DNA of 64,000 nt, taken from assembly GCA_910576855.1 (NCBI GenBank), contig CAJTJP010000015.1, positions 1 through 64,000 of the forward strand, read 5' to 3'. A program made the position numbers and the translations under genes. Under the pieces are notes generated by a model. That model had not been told where the DNA came from, made no database searches, and worked only from the letters and a program-made list of their open reading frames with translations. Numbering within the stretch: the first letter of the stretch is position 1; each line of letters begins with the position of its first letter. This stretch comes from Erysipelotrichales bacterium (GTDB lineage Bacteria > Bacillota_I > Bacilli_A > Erysipelotrichales > Erysipelotrichaceae). This document shows positions 34,701 through 44,827 of this stretch, piece after piece.

Positions 34701-37700
34701 CAAACAAATTCGCCTAAATTCCATTCATCTGCTTCAGCGATGCGCCATGCAGTCGATGCCGAATGTCCCCATCCAGCTCGTGATTCTTCATTCTCATAAT
34801 CGGTACATAATAAATTATCGTTATCCCGTCCATCGGTCCAATAAACATCACGTGAATGAAAGGCACTTGAGGTCTCAGAGCCGTATAATATCCAATCCGG
34901 ATGTGCATTGCGCAAATTGATATATTGATCTCGATTGGCATAATTGAAACCGACAACCCCGCCTGCCTTCGCTACCTCATCACACATCGCAACCGCCAAT
35001 GTATCGTTGCCCTTTGCCTTATTATCACCAATCGTCGGTAAATGATATGGGTCCTCTTCATGGAACCAATTACAAATTTCCGCAATCTTGGCTGGATAGT
35101 TTTGATCACTGCCACCGCCCTCTAATAATTCATTGCCGACGGAGTACATGAGGATTGAGGCATGATTACGACTGGATTTCACCATCTGACGGGCTACATA
35201 CTCTGCCCAAGTATCACAGCTTTCACTGCCAAGCGGTCCGTTTACAATTGGCTGATTAAACCAGCGGGCAAAATCATTGTGATTTCCGTTCTTATAATAA
35301 TATAAATGGTCAAAGGCTTCATTGATAACTAACAGCCCTAATTCATCACAAGCCTTTAGTAAAGCCTCCGGCGCAGGATTATGCGTAACACGAATCGCAT
35401 TGACACCCATTTCCTTCATTATTTTCATCTGACGATAAACGGCATGATAATTAACCGCACCACCCAAAGCGCCCTGATCCATATGCATACACACACCCTT
35501 TAGCTTCATACTTTCACCATTTAGCTTAAAGCCGTTATCACGGTCAAACTCTAATGTCTTGAAGCCGATTGTTTCACTGATTCGATCTACCTCTATATCA
35601 TTTTCATATACAACGCATTCTACGGTATATAAAGCAGGATGGTTACTCTTTACTGTCCAAAGCGTCGGATGATTTACTGTGATATCCTGTTTGGCAATAT
35701 TTCCGGTTATCGTATCTTTAGCACTTTGCGCAATCTGATTGCCTTCCGCATCAAAAATACTTGTTTGTATTTTTGTATTCTCGTTCGCATTGATTATTGT
35801 ATTTTCTACATGAACCTGTGCTGATGGGGAGGAAACGCTGGGAGTTGAGATAAAAGTACCGAGATCATCAATATGTGTTTCATTCATGACTACGAGTGTA
35901 ACATCACGCTCAATTCCTGATCCTGAATACCAGCGAGAGCTTGGTACATTATTTACGGTTTTTACCGCTATTACATTATCAGTGACACCATCACATATTA
36001 AATAATCACTGATATCAAAGGTAAAACGATTGTAGCCATAGTGATTTTCTCCCACACTGTTACCATTTACATACAAAGTTGTATCCATATAGGCACCGTC
36101 AAAGACAAGCTGAATGGTCTTTTCCTTTAATGCTTCAGGTACGATCATATGCTTACGATACCAGCCAGTGCCTCCTAAAAGGAACGCTGATTCTGCTTCA
36201 CCCTGTTCACTGAAATCATGGGAAATACTGAAATCATGCGGCAGATTGATCGTGGTAAATTGAGATTCATCTAACTGTACCGCTTCATTTGCGGCTGTAG
36301 ATTCTCTAAATAGCCATCCTTCATTAAAATTATTGATGCGTGCATATTCATCATCAGATATATTTTGAATATCCTTTAGTGGTGTATCACTTAATGCAAG
36401 AATCGCTTCATTAAGCTCAGTGACCTCAAACGCTACCTCACTTGGCAGTTTCACAATCTCTAAAGCTTCCTTCGCATTTTCGATCGCCTTTTTTAAATTC
36501 GCAATAGAGCTTGCATTCTTGCCGACAAGATCAGCCTGTTGTGCCTCTTGAATCTTATCAATCAAAGGCTTTTTATCAACAACCAGTGCTTCATATTTTT
36601 GTGAAAGCACATGAAACGCTTCAAATATTGCCGCTAAATCATCACCGTTATATGCAGTCTGTGCAGTGGTGTATGCCTGTATTAATTCTTGTGCACTGCT
36701 TGATTCCCAACCCTGATAATGATTCAAAGATAGCTTCAGCGACGCAACCTCATCAAGCAAAGACGTATCAATATCATCCTTGCTTTGAATCGTTGAAATC
36801 GCAAATTCTGCTGCGGAAGCATAAGTACTTCCGTTATCACCATAACCGTCTATAATTTCCAATTTCACATATTGATCAGTATTATAGCCAAGTGACGCAC
36901 GCTTCGTTCCGTTTCCATTGTTCCATTCCACCTGATTTAACAGCTTCCAGCTGTTATCATCCTTATTGTTTGAAGTATAAATATTCATTTTCAAGATATT
37001 ACCATTGCTTCCAGAAGATGCAGGTCTTGTCGTATATAATAGCTCATTCATCGGATGATGGTTATCACGTGAAATAATTACGTTTACGGGAGTAGTTTCA
37101 CTTGGATGAATAACAGTTCCACCCTCACCGCTTCCCCATGCCGAATGCCAATAAGTATTCGCATTGCCGTCAAAAGCCTTTTCAATGGCAGAATCGGTAG
37201 CGTTCTGTTGTGAATTTGTCGTTACCTCCGTTATACCACTTTCCTGTGGTGCATAAAGATTCAGCTCTGCCATTGTTGCAGTACCTGCATAGGATTGCTT
37301 CACTGTGATTGTGATTTTTTTCACTTCATCATTCACTGCCACATAAAACGGTTCATCACTTGGCACCAGTGAAGCTCCATAGGAAACGCTGCCGGGATAG
37401 GTTTCTTCAATTGGCTCACCGATTTGATTGCCCAGCTCATCGTATTTTGTATAAACTGCCTTATACCAGCGTCCATTTCCATCACCATTAGCGATATCAC
37501 TTCCCTGTCTTGGAGTGATCTTCATATAACCGACGCTTGTCTTTTCATTCAGAATAACATCAATCGCAATCATTTCATTTTCCGGATTTCCGCCTCCACC
37601 ACTCCAATTGCTTTCCCAAATTGTGTTGACATTTTGATCCTTAGCATTCGTAATCGGCGTTGAGCTATATTCGCTTGTAGCACTTAAGGTGAAATCGGTA

Positions 37701-37807
37701 ATTTCTGCACCTGTCATCATCGCCGCCTGCGCTTCGATCTGTATTGACATAACCGATAAGCTGAATGCCAATACGCCCAAAAGAATTCTTTTTCCAATTC
37801 GCAGCAT
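31730..37807 (-). CDS. Cell-wall-anchored GH2 beta-galactosidase-like enzyme
   Basis: 2025 aa; AGAGGAG lies just before ATG 37805-37807. Order: signal peptide (1-29); two discoidin-type domains (about 35-340); FIVAR-like helices (350-475); GH2 sugar-binding, Ig-like and TIM-barrel domains (about 490-1100); GH2 C-terminal Ig domains; Big_4-type domains (VTWDLSSFKADTAGIYSVKG); another discoidin domain; cadherin-like segment; one FIVAR; a C-terminal beta domain resembling that of the GH20 protein; sorting signal PNTGD, membrane helix and RKRKQQA tail. Acid/base Asn892-Glu893 (SVGNELLEGG) and nucleophile Glu978 (YGSETSS) are present. Probably exo-beta-galactosidase on host glycans; other GH2 activities remain possible. 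It follows the GH84 gene after a terminator. Confidence 0.92.
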   Translation of the reverse strand: MLRIGKRILLGVLAFSLSVMSIQIEAQAAMMTGAEITDFTLSATSEYSSTPITNAKDQNVNTIWESNWSGGGGNPENEMIAIDVILNEKTSVGYMKITPRQGSDIANGDGNGRWYKAVYTKYDELGNQIGEPIEETYPGSVSYGASLVPSDEPFYVAVNDEVKKITITVKQSYAGTATMAELNLYAPQESGITEVTTNSQQNATDSAIEKAFDGNANTYWHSAWGSGEGGTVIHPSETTPVNVIISRDNHHPMNELLYTTRPASSGSNGNILKMNIYTSNNKDDNSWKLLNQVEWNNGNGTKRASLGYNTDQYVKLEIIDGYGDNGSTYASAAEFAISTIQSKDDIDTSLLDEVASLKLSLNHYQGWESSSAQELIQAYTTAQTAYNGDDLAAIFEAFHVLSQKYEALVVDKKPLIDKIQEAQQADLVGKNASSIANLKKAIENAKEALEIVKLPSEVAFEVTELNEAILALSDTPLKDIQNISDDEYARINNFNEGWLFRESTAANEAVQLDESQFTTINLPHDFSISHDFSEQGEAESAFLLGGTGWYRKHMIVPEALKEKTIQLVFDGAYMDTTLYVNGNSVGENHYGYNRFTFDISDYLICDGVTDNVIAVKTVNNVPSSRWYSGSGIERDVTLVVMNETHIDDLGTFISTPSVSSPSAQVHVENTIINANENTKIQTSIFDAEGNQIAQSAKDTITGNIAKQDITVNHPTLWTVKSNHPALYTVECVVYENDIEVDRISETIGFKTLEFDRDNGFKLNGESMKLKGVCMHMDQGALGGAVNYHAVYRQMKIMKEMGVNAIRVTHNPAPEALLKACDELGLLVINEAFDHLYYYKNGNHNDFARWFNQPIVNGPLGSESCDTWAEYVARQMVKSSRNHASILMYSVGNELLEGGGSDQNYPAKIAEICNWFHEEDPYHLPTIGDNKAKGNDTLAVAMCDEVAKAGGVVGFNYANRDQYINLRNAHPDWILYGSETSSAFHSRDVYWTDGRDNDNLLCTDYENEESRAGWGHSASTAWRIAEADEWNLGEFVWTGFDYLGEPTPWNGIGTGSVSQQGPAPRSSYFGIVDTTGFPKDIYYLYHSLWNDNVRTLHISDSWNSKLLKNGNQVKVQVFTDADKVVLECNGKEIGTKLAVQNSVGRNEFDGQYFAQFTLEYEPGTISVKAYDKNSDGTFTEVTNTVGTNRVTTSTEAVKTKLTADKNELICDGYDLSYITVDLLDKDGNFVPDANQKLTFSLEGEGRIVGVDNGNQADTQSFRIDEPTHVTRKSFNGKALVILQSTKRAGTIKLHVKGAGLETNTITLNSVPKQSEAAPTLTAFELVSKYTMNVNETLQLPKTITGIYSDGSSKELKVTWDLSSFKADTAGIYSVKGSVLESTATAMVTVNVYNSFAAAEDYSTVIHEGSALSLPSSRNVYYTNGESAGEFAVVWDYYDAATFTQGNTYTVNGTILIAQQRIPVTAKIRVVAPLPQSRNIARLENDMPILSESCTKPADRLAAINNGVIVSDSENERWTDWNVRDTDAVSWVGYEWQNEYTISDIVAYIFTKETDSDNSDPKTLELRVQTWDNKTQSWIEQEVSYITAISYKDGDGKTTVNLKQPVTTSKVRFIMDKKGVNLYTGLTELEVFEYVAKEPADTNNKMTGITINNEAIKEFDPEINGYELIVSDYPSFDTLQIAVQGIADTATSLIIKDPIEHSIKVLIRSESGSENIYTFQYIINVNTDALQTLYDECIAIKNNHYTEDSWNALQEALVQAEAALKQNDQNIITKAYENLLKAKQELKKQEGESGDVIVEDVNEEDKEMILSSLSKELKEKVDQILSSGNDVIVAMKKNQQKPENMDEDEKAQLNQMKLFAIHQNLKCGTIYDLSLLIRSQNTVIGEIHELKQPITISLTIPDELLQADREFAVLRYHEGKVNYLKATVKGNSLSFESDRFSIFMLVYRDQDITQNPNLPNHPIIKPNNPTKPDDTLISSNRPFVNDKLQGGAPNTGDTTMAFEFMLSCLGSMAILSILYYRKRKQQA

Positions 37808-37826
37808 AAATTTCTCCTCTCTTTTT

Positions 37827-37866
37827 ATTAAAAACAGAGAAATACCAAGTTTGATATTTCTCTGTT
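37827..37866 (-). terminator. Terminator between the GH84 and GH2 genes
   Basis: Perfect 12-bp stem AACAGAGAAATA/TATTTCTCTGTT (arms end at 37833 and 37866) with a T-rich run on the minus strand. Confidence 0.8.
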
Positions 37867-37874
37867 AAATTCAT

Positions 37875-40800
37875 CTAAGCTTGATTACTTCTTTTTTTAC
37901 TGATTATCATTATTGCAGAACCGCAAACACACAGCATCAGCCATGCTAAAGCATTGGTGTTATCACCGGTATTTGGTGTGTTGCCGCTGTCAGTACCGGG
38001 CTTCAAGGTTTGATTTGAATCTGACGATCCCGAAGGCTTATCATTTGGTTTCACCGGCTTTGTCGGTAAATCAATCGTTTTTTCCTCAAGTCCTTCGATG
38101 GCGCTTTCCAAAGCTGCCAATGCGAAATTGATTTCGCCTAAGGTCGCATGATCATCTGCCAATAATCTTTTTACCTCTTTGATTGCCTTTTCCAGCTCAG
38201 CTACACTTTCCTCTGTATACTTGCTTGTATCAATCGCTTCCGCCTCTTTTAATGCTTCCGCAAGAGTATTCTTATGATCTGCATTAGGCACCAAATTATC
38301 GATAGCTTTGTTGATCTCAACAAGCATCGCTGCAATTTCTTCTGCAGTTCCGTTTGTTTTCAACGCTTTCGCCTGTTCTAACAGTTCAGACAGTACCAGA
38401 TAAGATTCCTCAGTATACTCAGAGGCATCGATATCCATATTCAATTTCTTATTCAATTCAGAAATATCAACCAATCCCAAGATTGCATCATCCGCTGCCT
38501 CGCTTAGTTCAATAAATTCGTCCTTTAGCCAAGTGTCCTTGGAATTCGCTTGTGTCAATACTTCGGTTACCTTCTGATAGCTTTCTGTAGTATAATCATC
38601 AGCATTTACGTCCTCTAACTGCTTGATCAAGGCCGCGAGTTCTTTCTTGGAAGCAACTTCCACAAGAGCCGATCTTGCCGCCGCTAAATCGGAGGCAGCT
38701 TGATTCACCTCATCCTGCGTACCGCTTGCTTTCAATTTATCAATATCTAAGCCTTTATATACTGCTTCATAAGCCGCATAGCTATCTGCTGAATAATGCT
38801 CAGGATCAATTTTATCAAATGCTTTTAATTCAGCATTCAGCACCTTAACACTTACTAAACCGGTATAGCGATTCATCATTTCCTTCAGCTTCGCTTGCAG
38901 TTCAGTCTTATCGGTGCTTTCATCTGCTAAAGCCTCTTTCACTACATTAACGATTGCTTCGAACGGAGTGATGGAATCTGTTGTATAATCTGTTTTCTCA
39001 CCCAGCACCTCAGTTTCAAACTTATTCAACTGTGCTGCTATGGAATTCATATCAAATGCTAAATTCTCATAAGCTTCCTCTAATGCTTCTAATGCTTCCT
39101 GTACAGCTTCACTGTCTGTAGGTGTCTTTAACAATTCCTTCGCAGCCGCTAATTTTTCTGCGAATGCCGCATAGGTTGACTCTGTAAAAGAATCTGCCGT
39201 AATCACATCATACTTATCAATGCTTGCCTTTAAATCTTTTGCATAATCGGCTAATTGATAAGCCTCTGTTAACACTTTATTTTGTTGAGCATATTCTAAC
39301 GGAGTTGCAGTTGAAGCATTGACCATATCTTGCGCATTTTTCAGCTCATCCTTCAGCTGCTGCAAGATTTCAGCAGGGTAAAGTGTTTCGTCAAACAAAC
39401 TCAATTCATAGCTTATTTCTTCAATCGCAGAAATAAGGTTTTCCTTAGGAATTGCGCTGAATACTAATTGTGTACGCGCATTTTCCAAGGATTCAACAAG
39501 CATATCAGCATCAGCTTCACTGATATTATCAGCTTCCTTGATTTCATTCTCTGCATATTGAATTGCATTCTGCAGCTTAGTGAAGGTTGATTTTACATAT
39601 ATGCTGTCATCATTTTTAATTGCCTTTAATTCGTTCAATAATGTACGAACAGCACTTAAATCCCCCTTTAGTTCCGGCTGATTCAAAGCCTTATCAAGCT
39701 TGCTTATCGCTGAATTTACAACTGATTCGGAAACAAAGTCGTTTGCGTAGGTTGCTTCTGCATATTCTAATACAGTCCTTAAATTTTCTTTACTGTCAGT
39801 TGTCCATGTATCGGTATTTACCGCCTTGGCAGAACGAATCAGATCATTCAGGCGTGTTTTATCCACATTCGCATAAGCAACTTTATTGATTAAGATTTCT
39901 TGGATCGCAACCTCTTGATCTGCAGTCCATTCAATTTTTACTGCTAATAAATGCTTCACTGATTCAGGTAAAGTATATTCACACAAGGCTGTATTTAAGT
40001 TTCCAAGCTCGATCCAGCGAGCGGTTGCTCTTGTGCTGTCTACCACTTCCGCATATATTTTTGCCTCAGAAATAGCGGTTGGAGATTGTAAAACAGTGAT
40101 TTTATTTCTGTTTGTAGTGTCAGTTACTTTATATAACAATGAACCGGCTTTATTTGCAATCGGCTTAAACGCGGTTGCCGTATTACCGTCTGCTACGTTT
40201 AAAGCATTGTATCCATCCTGAGCAGTCACTGTAGCCGTCACTGTCGGATCGGTCGTAGTAGCCAATGTTTGATTATTATTCAACTCAAATTCGGTGAATC
40301 TTACCCATTTATCGGCTCCGACCTTCGTCTTTGTAATTTCAAACTTGATATAACGAGCTTTCACATTCAAGTTGGCTGCTTCCTTCGCATTATATGAGAT
40401 TTCATGCAGCGGCAATACATCTTGAATCGTATCGGTGTTTTCTGCTTCACCCGGATTCGCTGTTCCGTCCTGATTACCGATGGTCATAATTTGTTCCCAT
40501 GCGGTGCCGTCTTCTGATACAGAAATTTTCGCATGACGAGGGAAATCTGTATTACTGTCTCTGGAAACTACTTTAAAGGTATTTAAATCAATTACTTGAC
40601 CGAGATCATACGTTACAAATCTTCCTGCAGTTTGACTGCCTTGGAATACCGTTTCGGATGTGCGATTCTTGTCAAACAGATTTTTATCACCTGACACAGT
40701 AAAGCCGCTTGCTTCACTTAGCTTTAATTCATAAATTTCATTTGAATTCACGATAAATTTTGTTAAATTAAATGTAACATCACTTGAACCGTTATTGATT

Positions 40801-43800
40801 AAACGAATATAGCGGGCATCATCCACATGATTTTGATCTGTCACTGCTGTCCATATAACGCCGTTCTCGGAAATCTGTAAGGTTAACCCTGATGCAACAT
40901 CGACATCGAGTGTGGTTAAATCCTTTAAGCGCTCCAGCTTCACACCGATGTATTCACCGTTTGCCAAAGTAATATCGGAATGCGGTAACAGTGTCATCTG
41001 TTCCAAGGAATGAGTACCCTGTAATGAATTTAAAGCAGTTACATTTGTATATGTGTATTTATTGGTAGGAACACTTGTATTTTCCTCTACGTTAATTTCA
41101 CCGAATTTCACCCAACTGCTTTTTTCTTGTTTATTTACCAAGCGTACATAACGAGCACGTATTCCCGTTAAATCTTCATCAATGATATCCTGTCCGCTTG
41201 ATACGCCGTTATAAGATTTAAAGGTTGTCCAATTGACATTATCCTCAGAATATTCCAAGTCATATTTTACCCATTTATCGCCGCTGTCAATACCGACTGC
41301 CGCGTGAAATGATTTTAAATGTGCAACTCTGCCTAAATCCAAACCGATAAAGTCACCGACCAGCGCCTTATTACCGCTTAACTGATACCAAACACCGGTC
41401 GAATCATTACCGTCCAACAATTCAGTTTCATTACCGCTCCAAATACCGAATGTTGATGTTTTAATAATTGTTTTTGAAATCGGTACGGAATCATCAATTT
41501 CACCGTCAAATCTGTCAACAGAGATTTCATTAAACTGCCACCATACGTTTACCTTCTCGCTATTTCGTATACGAACCGCATCAGCTCTCGTTCCGTTTAA
41601 ATTCACATCCAATTCAAAAGGAATACTATCCAATGTTTGGAATGTTTTCCATTCTCCATTAATTCGATACTCAATTACACCTTTGTTAATCTTATCATTG
41701 CTTCCATTACCGTGAGAAATATGGACATTGCCGACCTCAATCGTATCATCGAATTCAACTCCGACCCAAGTATCCGCTAATGTGCTATCCTTATCCGTAT
41801 CTGTGCTGTCGTTAGAATGTGAAAAGCTGGCATTCGTAGATGTACTGCCGTCAATAATCTTATCAAGAGAACCGCTTCTGATTAGCATTTTATCGGTACT
41901 GTACATAGGTGTCATACTAAATGCGCCGACATATTCCTCTACTTTGATTTCATTGATATGCCACCATTTATTTGTATTTTCATCAAGATTTCTGATGCGA
42001 ACAGCATCTGCCTGAGTGCCTTTAAGATTTACAACCACTTCTGCACCCATGTTTGACATCTCTTTAAATGTTTTCCATGTCCCGTCAACACGATATTCAA
42101 TCGCTGCGTTAGTCACCTTATCGCCGCTTGCCTGATACAGTCTCAATAACCCCAACGGCTGTGCAGAATCAAATTCTAAGCCGACCGCGGCGTCTTTATG
42201 AATTTCATCAACATTGCTCGGAGTCTTTGAATCAAGAAAATCTAAACCGGTCGTAGTATTACCGTCCACCAGTGCATCTAAATTATCACCGGAATACAAA
42301 ACCATGTTTTCAATGAACGGTGTACCCTTGATAATCGGGGTTCCTTCATCTAATCCGTTGACCACGATATCCCTGCATCCGAGCCACATATTAGTCTTAT
42401 CGGCTGTAGCGATAATCCTCACACCTTTTGCCTTTAAGTTCAAGCCTTCTACTTGTACCAAAGCTCTTGTATCCGAATATTCACTGCCGGCAATATCTGT
42501 CCATGTCTTGCCATCCGCAGTGTACTGCAGCTTTGCCGAATCAAACGTATCACGAAGATTGCCTGCGTGTGCCATCTTAAAGACAATATCATGGATATCG
42601 ATGACTTGATTATACATTACACCGATATAAGTCCCCGTTTCAGCACTGTTTGGATTTTTCCAAACCACCTCGGTACCCTCATTATTATCTAAGAGATTAT
42701 CTAAGCTGCCCGAAGGTGTATCAGTACGATTTGTAATTACCTTAGCACTTACCTTACTCGGATCAAGGATGCTTCCGACGGAAAGAGACAGCTCACCATT
42801 TAAATATTCCGTGAACGGAATGATGCGTTTCGCACCTGCTTCCGCAACATCGATCTCATCATGTATTTTATAACGAATATGATTTTTAGACGCCTCAAAT
42901 TTCGCTACGCCTGATGTATAGTGGCTGACCGCTTCATCATTTTGATTATTTTCCAAAGCAATTGCACTTTGTATAAATTCAATATTTGCTTCACTGATTT
43001 CCTTCAGTGATAAACGCCATGAATTGATTTCTTCCTTAAATGCTTCATTTTTAGAAAGCTTATCAAAGTCATCACATGCTTTAATAATCTTTTCAAACTC
43101 ATCGATTAAAACATTGCCCTTTTCAATAATTGAATCACCGTTATCAAATGCGGCTCTGAAATCATCTAAGAATGGCTTTAATTCCTCAGATTCAGCTAAG
43201 TTTAAACCATGTCCGTTAGGAGCAGGATCACTGAGATGCTTAGCCATTTCATATAATGCTTCGCTTGCGTCGCTGTCAACATATTTAAAGGAATCCTTCC
43301 AGCTTTTATCATCATTAAATGCTTTTACATTCCATGCATAGTCAGCGATCGCAAATATCGCTACTTTGCTTGCTTCCGCTTCCTGCATCGGATTTGTAAC
43401 AACACCCTCTAGATCTTCAACATTTACATCAGTATGAAGCAACGAGCCTTTTCCCATCATCAAGCGCTTCATATTAATATCATTTACCGGCCAATTCATC
43501 CAAAACAGCGGGCTTCTGCGCGGACTTGCACCGGCAGGCAAATCTCTTGTTTTAAAATTATCCAAAGTTCTTTGCTCGATCGGTTGACAAACAGCTTCAC
43601 CGGTCCAGAAAATCTGAATATCCTCATGGAAGCCTTGGTCATAATCGTCTAATTCGCCCTCTTTCCACCAAGCGTTGTTATAACCGGCAGGACAGAACAC
43701 TAAATTATGCACATCGCCTTTTGAATCTACCCATTCTTGTAAACGTTCCATTACACGGATTACGACTGAACGAGGCAAATCTCCGGAATCATCTCCTAAT

Positions 43801-44681
43801 ACACCGAACTGGCGCACACCGATTCCATAAAGCTGTTCAAACTTTGTAATAATCTTTGCAATATCAGCTTCAAAGGTACTTTCCGTGATACCGTTGCTCA
43901 TAAACGGATGAATCGTCCATACAAAACGGCATTTGCTGTCAATACCGGCATCGACCATTCTCTTCATTTCCGCAAGTCGCTCTGCCGGATACGGATCACG
44001 CCATCTGCCGCTGTGATAAGCATCGTCCTTCGGCGCAAAGATATAAGCATTCATCTTAAATTCACCACCGAATTGCATCAAGGAAATACGATCATCATCA
44101 CTCCAAGGAATACCATAGTATCCTTCGATAAAGCCCCTTGTTTTCGTAGAGGCAAAATCATCAATTCTTAAATTGCGAATGGTTCTGCCCTCTATCTGAT
44201 TTAAAATATGCTTTAATGAAGTCAAACCGTAAAATGATGCATCGGTATCTTTACCGAGAATCGCAATCGTCTTATCCTCTATTGAAACTATATGAGAATC
44301 CATTTTATCAAAAAATGCTTCATCGTGTGTAATGTTTTCATCGAAATAATGATCTACATAACCGTTAGAACCATTCGTTCCCACTAAAATATTGGTTACA
44401 TTTGCCTTTACCTCATCTGAAACACTCATTGTGATGCCTTTTGCATCCACAATCTCCGTTAATCGATTTTTGGTAACATCATCGATTGTATCATCATATA
44501 CCACATTGATCTCTTTGGAAATCACGAAATCGCCGCCGGAATACGTAATGGCCTGCGGAAGCGGATAGATTTCATACTCAGCTTCACTTGCCAAAGCATT
44601 CAACGCGCTCAATTCCCATGTCGTAATAAACATGGATAACGATAACACTGATAATAATACCTTTTTTAGTTTTTCGCCCAT
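37875..44681 (-). CDS. Cell-wall-anchored GH84 hyaluronidase/O-GlcNAcase-like enzyme (NagH type)
   Basis: 2268 aa; AAAGGAG precedes ATG 44679-44681. Order: signal peptide (1-32); GH84 N-domain (about 35-178); GH84 barrel from KTRGFIEGYYGIPW (about 180-480) with the catalytic pair Asp297-Asp298 in GVLGDDSG; helical bundle (about 500-640); roughly seven discoidin/F5-8-type domains (about 650-1560); roughly nine FIVAR helical repeats (about 1590-2200); sorting signal PNTGD, membrane helix and SKKRSNQA tail. Layout matches Clostridium perfringens NagH/NagJ. Should remove beta-linked GlcNAc from glycosaminoglycans, mucin or O-GlcNAc proteins while the discoidin repeats bind galactose/GlcNAc glycans. 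Whether it degrades hyaluronan cannot be read from sequence. Confidence 0.93.
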   Translation of the reverse strand: MGEKLKKVLLSVLSLSMFITTWELSALNALASEAEYEIYPLPQAITYSGGDFVISKEINVVYDDTIDDVTKNRLTEIVDAKGITMSVSDEVKANVTNILVGTNGSNGYVDHYFDENITHDEAFFDKMDSHIVSIEDKTIAILGKDTDASFYGLTSLKHILNQIEGRTIRNLRIDDFASTKTRGFIEGYYGIPWSDDDRISLMQFGGEFKMNAYIFAPKDDAYHSGRWRDPYPAERLAEMKRMVDAGIDSKCRFVWTIHPFMSNGITESTFEADIAKIITKFEQLYGIGVRQFGVLGDDSGDLPRSVVIRVMERLQEWVDSKGDVHNLVFCPAGYNNAWWKEGELDDYDQGFHEDIQIFWTGEAVCQPIEQRTLDNFKTRDLPAGASPRRSPLFWMNWPVNDINMKRLMMGKGSLLHTDVNVEDLEGVVTNPMQEAEASKVAIFAIADYAWNVKAFNDDKSWKDSFKYVDSDASEALYEMAKHLSDPAPNGHGLNLAESEELKPFLDDFRAAFDNGDSIIEKGNVLIDEFEKIIKACDDFDKLSKNEAFKEEINSWRLSLKEISEANIEFIQSAIALENNQNDEAVSHYTSGVAKFEASKNHIRYKIHDEIDVAEAGAKRIIPFTEYLNGELSLSVGSILDPSKVSAKVITNRTDTPSGSLDNLLDNNEGTEVVWKNPNSAETGTYIGVMYNQVIDIHDIVFKMAHAGNLRDTFDSAKLQYTADGKTWTDIAGSEYSDTRALVQVEGLNLKAKGVRIIATADKTNMWLGCRDIVVNGLDEGTPIIKGTPFIENMVLYSGDNLDALVDGNTTTGLDFLDSKTPSNVDEIHKDAAVGLEFDSAQPLGLLRLYQASGDKVTNAAIEYRVDGTWKTFKEMSNMGAEVVVNLKGTQADAVRIRNLDENTNKWWHINEIKVEEYVGAFSMTPMYSTDKMLIRSGSLDKIIDGSTSTNASFSHSNDSTDTDKDSTLADTWVGVEFDDTIEVGNVHISHGNGSNDKINKGVIEYRINGEWKTFQTLDSIPFELDVNLNGTRADAVRIRNSEKVNVWWQFNEISVDRFDGEIDDSVPISKTIIKTSTFGIWSGNETELLDGNDSTGVWYQLSGNKALVGDFIGLDLGRVAHLKSFHAAVGIDSGDKWVKYDLEYSEDNVNWTTFKSYNGVSSGQDIIDEDLTGIRARYVRLVNKQEKSSWVKFGEINVEENTSVPTNKYTYTNVTALNSLQGTHSLEQMTLLPHSDITLANGEYIGVKLERLKDLTTLDVDVASGLTLQISENGVIWTAVTDQNHVDDARYIRLINNGSSDVTFNLTKFIVNSNEIYELKLSEASGFTVSGDKNLFDKNRTSETVFQGSQTAGRFVTYDLGQVIDLNTFKVVSRDSNTDFPRHAKISVSEDGTAWEQIMTIGNQDGTANPGEAENTDTIQDVLPLHEISYNAKEAANLNVKARYIKFEITKTKVGADKWVRFTEFELNNNQTLATTTDPTVTATVTAQDGYNALNVADGNTATAFKPIANKAGSLLYKVTDTTNRNKITVLQSPTAISEAKIYAEVVDSTRATARWIELGNLNTALCEYTLPESVKHLLAVKIEWTADQEVAIQEILINKVAYANVDKTRLNDLIRSAKAVNTDTWTTDSKENLRTVLEYAEATYANDFVSESVVNSAISKLDKALNQPELKGDLSAVRTLLNELKAIKNDDSIYVKSTFTKLQNAIQYAENEIKEADNISEADADMLVESLENARTQLVFSAIPKENLISAIEEISYELSLFDETLYPAEILQQLKDELKNAQDMVNASTATPLEYAQQNKVLTEAYQLADYAKDLKASIDKYDVITADSFTESTYAAFAEKLAAAKELLKTPTDSEAVQEALEALEEAYENLAFDMNSIAAQLNKFETEVLGEKTDYTTDSITPFEAIVNVVKEALADESTDKTELQAKLKEMMNRYTGLVSVKVLNAELKAFDKIDPEHYSADSYAAYEAVYKGLDIDKLKASGTQDEVNQAASDLAAARSALVEVASKKELAALIKQLEDVNADDYTTESYQKVTEVLTQANSKDTWLKDEFIELSEAADDAILGLVDISELNKKLNMDIDASEYTEESYLVLSELLEQAKALKTNGTAEEIAAMLVEINKAIDNLVPNADHKNTLAEALKEAEAIDTSKYTEESVAELEKAIKEVKRLLADDHATLGEINFALAALESAIEGLEEKTIDLPTKPVKPNDKPSGSSDSNQTLKPGTDSGNTPNTGDNTNALAWLMLCVCGSAIMIISKKRSNQA

Positions 44682-44783
44682 CTGCTTTCTCCTTTTCTTT
44701 ATTCATATAATATTATAATAAGAAAATGATATAAAATTATTGGCAATTATAACAGAATCTTGTACTTTGTTACTTTGACAAAC

Positions 44784-44820
44784 AAAAAATCGTTTTAACA
44801 TCATAAGACATTAAAACGAC
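44784..44820 (-). terminator. Terminator of polC
   Basis: 9-bp stem TCGTTTTAA/TTAAAACGA (44790-44798/44811-44819) with six T on the minus strand, directly beyond the polC stop at 44828. Confidence 0.8.
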
Positions 44821-44827
44821 TTTAAAT

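Noticed and set aside
39620-43652. Plus-strand ORFs of 70-130 codons opposite the glycosidase and polC genes
   Set aside because: They mirror the codon pattern of the opposite strand, lack ribosome sites and have low-complexity protein sequence.
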